DNA of 13,251 bases, taken from Pontiellaceae bacterium. Its GTDB lineage: Bacteria; Verrucomicrobiota; Kiritimatiellia; Kiritimatiellales; Tichowtungiaceae. Numbering within the stretch: position 1 is the first letter of the stretch; every line of letters starts with the position of its first letter. Under the pieces are notes generated by a model, which saw only the letters and a program-made list of their open reading frames with translations, made no database searches and had not been told where the DNA came from. The stretch lies in contig JALOTS010000028.1 of the NCBI GenBank assembly GCA_025457785.1, forward strand, positions 1 to 13,251. Reading direction: 5' to 3'. A program made the translations under genes and the position numbers. Positions 13,235 to 13,251 of this stretch are shown here, one piece after another.

Positions 13235-13251
13235 TTGTGGGGAGGCTGAAG

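Noticed and set aside
12860..13251. CRISPR array
   Set aside because: The repeated units are long, internally palindromic and separated by related rather than unique sequence. No cas genes are present.
12860..13251. Integron attC array
   Set aside because: There are no GTTRRRY/RYYYAAC core sites, no gene cassettes between units and no integrase.

Overview
The window looks like the chromosome of an anaerobic bacterium of the PVC superphylum, most likely Kiritimatiellota, Lentisphaerota or Verrucomicrobiota. I infer this from the style of the secreted PQQ-like propellers (DWPQF.GPNR..VS.ETGL type openings), several Tat-exported iron-sulfur proteins, a four-helix-bundle suffix protein with a topoisomerase-type zinc ribbon, an HndA/HndC-type NADH dehydrogenase fusion, and intergenic repeats of the '..ccgcaaag.acgc..' kind. 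No rRNA, tRNA, transposase or CRISPR array is visible.

Bases 2-6867 form one tight plus-strand operon of seven genes. Five of its six junctions are 4-nt ATGA overlaps and the sixth is a 7-nt gap. In order it encodes: the C-terminal part of a squalene-hopene-cyclase-family protein with an intact DxDD motif (its 5' end lies outside the window); two tandem paralogous exported PQQ-like beta-propellers; a membrane-anchored NHL six-blade propeller; a 55-residue Tat-exported four-cysteine protein; a Tat-exported ferredoxin with 16 cysteines arranged for four [4Fe-4S] clusters (NapG-like); and a polytopic membrane polyferredoxin with two CxxxCP and two CxxCxxCxxxCP motifs (NapH-like). I read it as a quinone-linked electron-transfer module feeding or draining the periplasm, with propellers and a terpene-cyclase-like protein as unexplained partners.

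Bases 6868-7470 are non-coding and repeat-rich: a 13-bp perfect inverted repeat, a longer imperfect inverted repeat, and the first copy of an 89-bp double-hairpin element. A minus-strand gene follows (7471-8220, four-helix-bundle suffix/zinc-ribbon protein), then a second intergenic stretch ending in a degenerate copy of the double-hairpin element. This copy stops 14 nt before the start codon of a membrane-anchored PQQ-like propeller gene (8588-10333).

After a 149-nt spacer with another long hairpin comes a 781-residue fusion of NuoE/HndA with NuoF/HndC plus a 2[4Fe-4S] ferredoxin domain (10483-12828). It is probably the diaphorase part of an electron-bifurcating hydrogenase or a related NAD(P)-linked enzyme. 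The window ends inside an array of the double-hairpin element (12860-13251 and beyond).

The most unusual content is (1) the REP/BIME-like double-hairpin repeat, whose two 36-nt hairpins have identical geometry and show a compensatory base change, (2) the cyclase-propeller-NapGH-like operon with its overlooked 55-residue Tat protein, and (3) short palindromes inserted in-frame into two unrelated protein genes.
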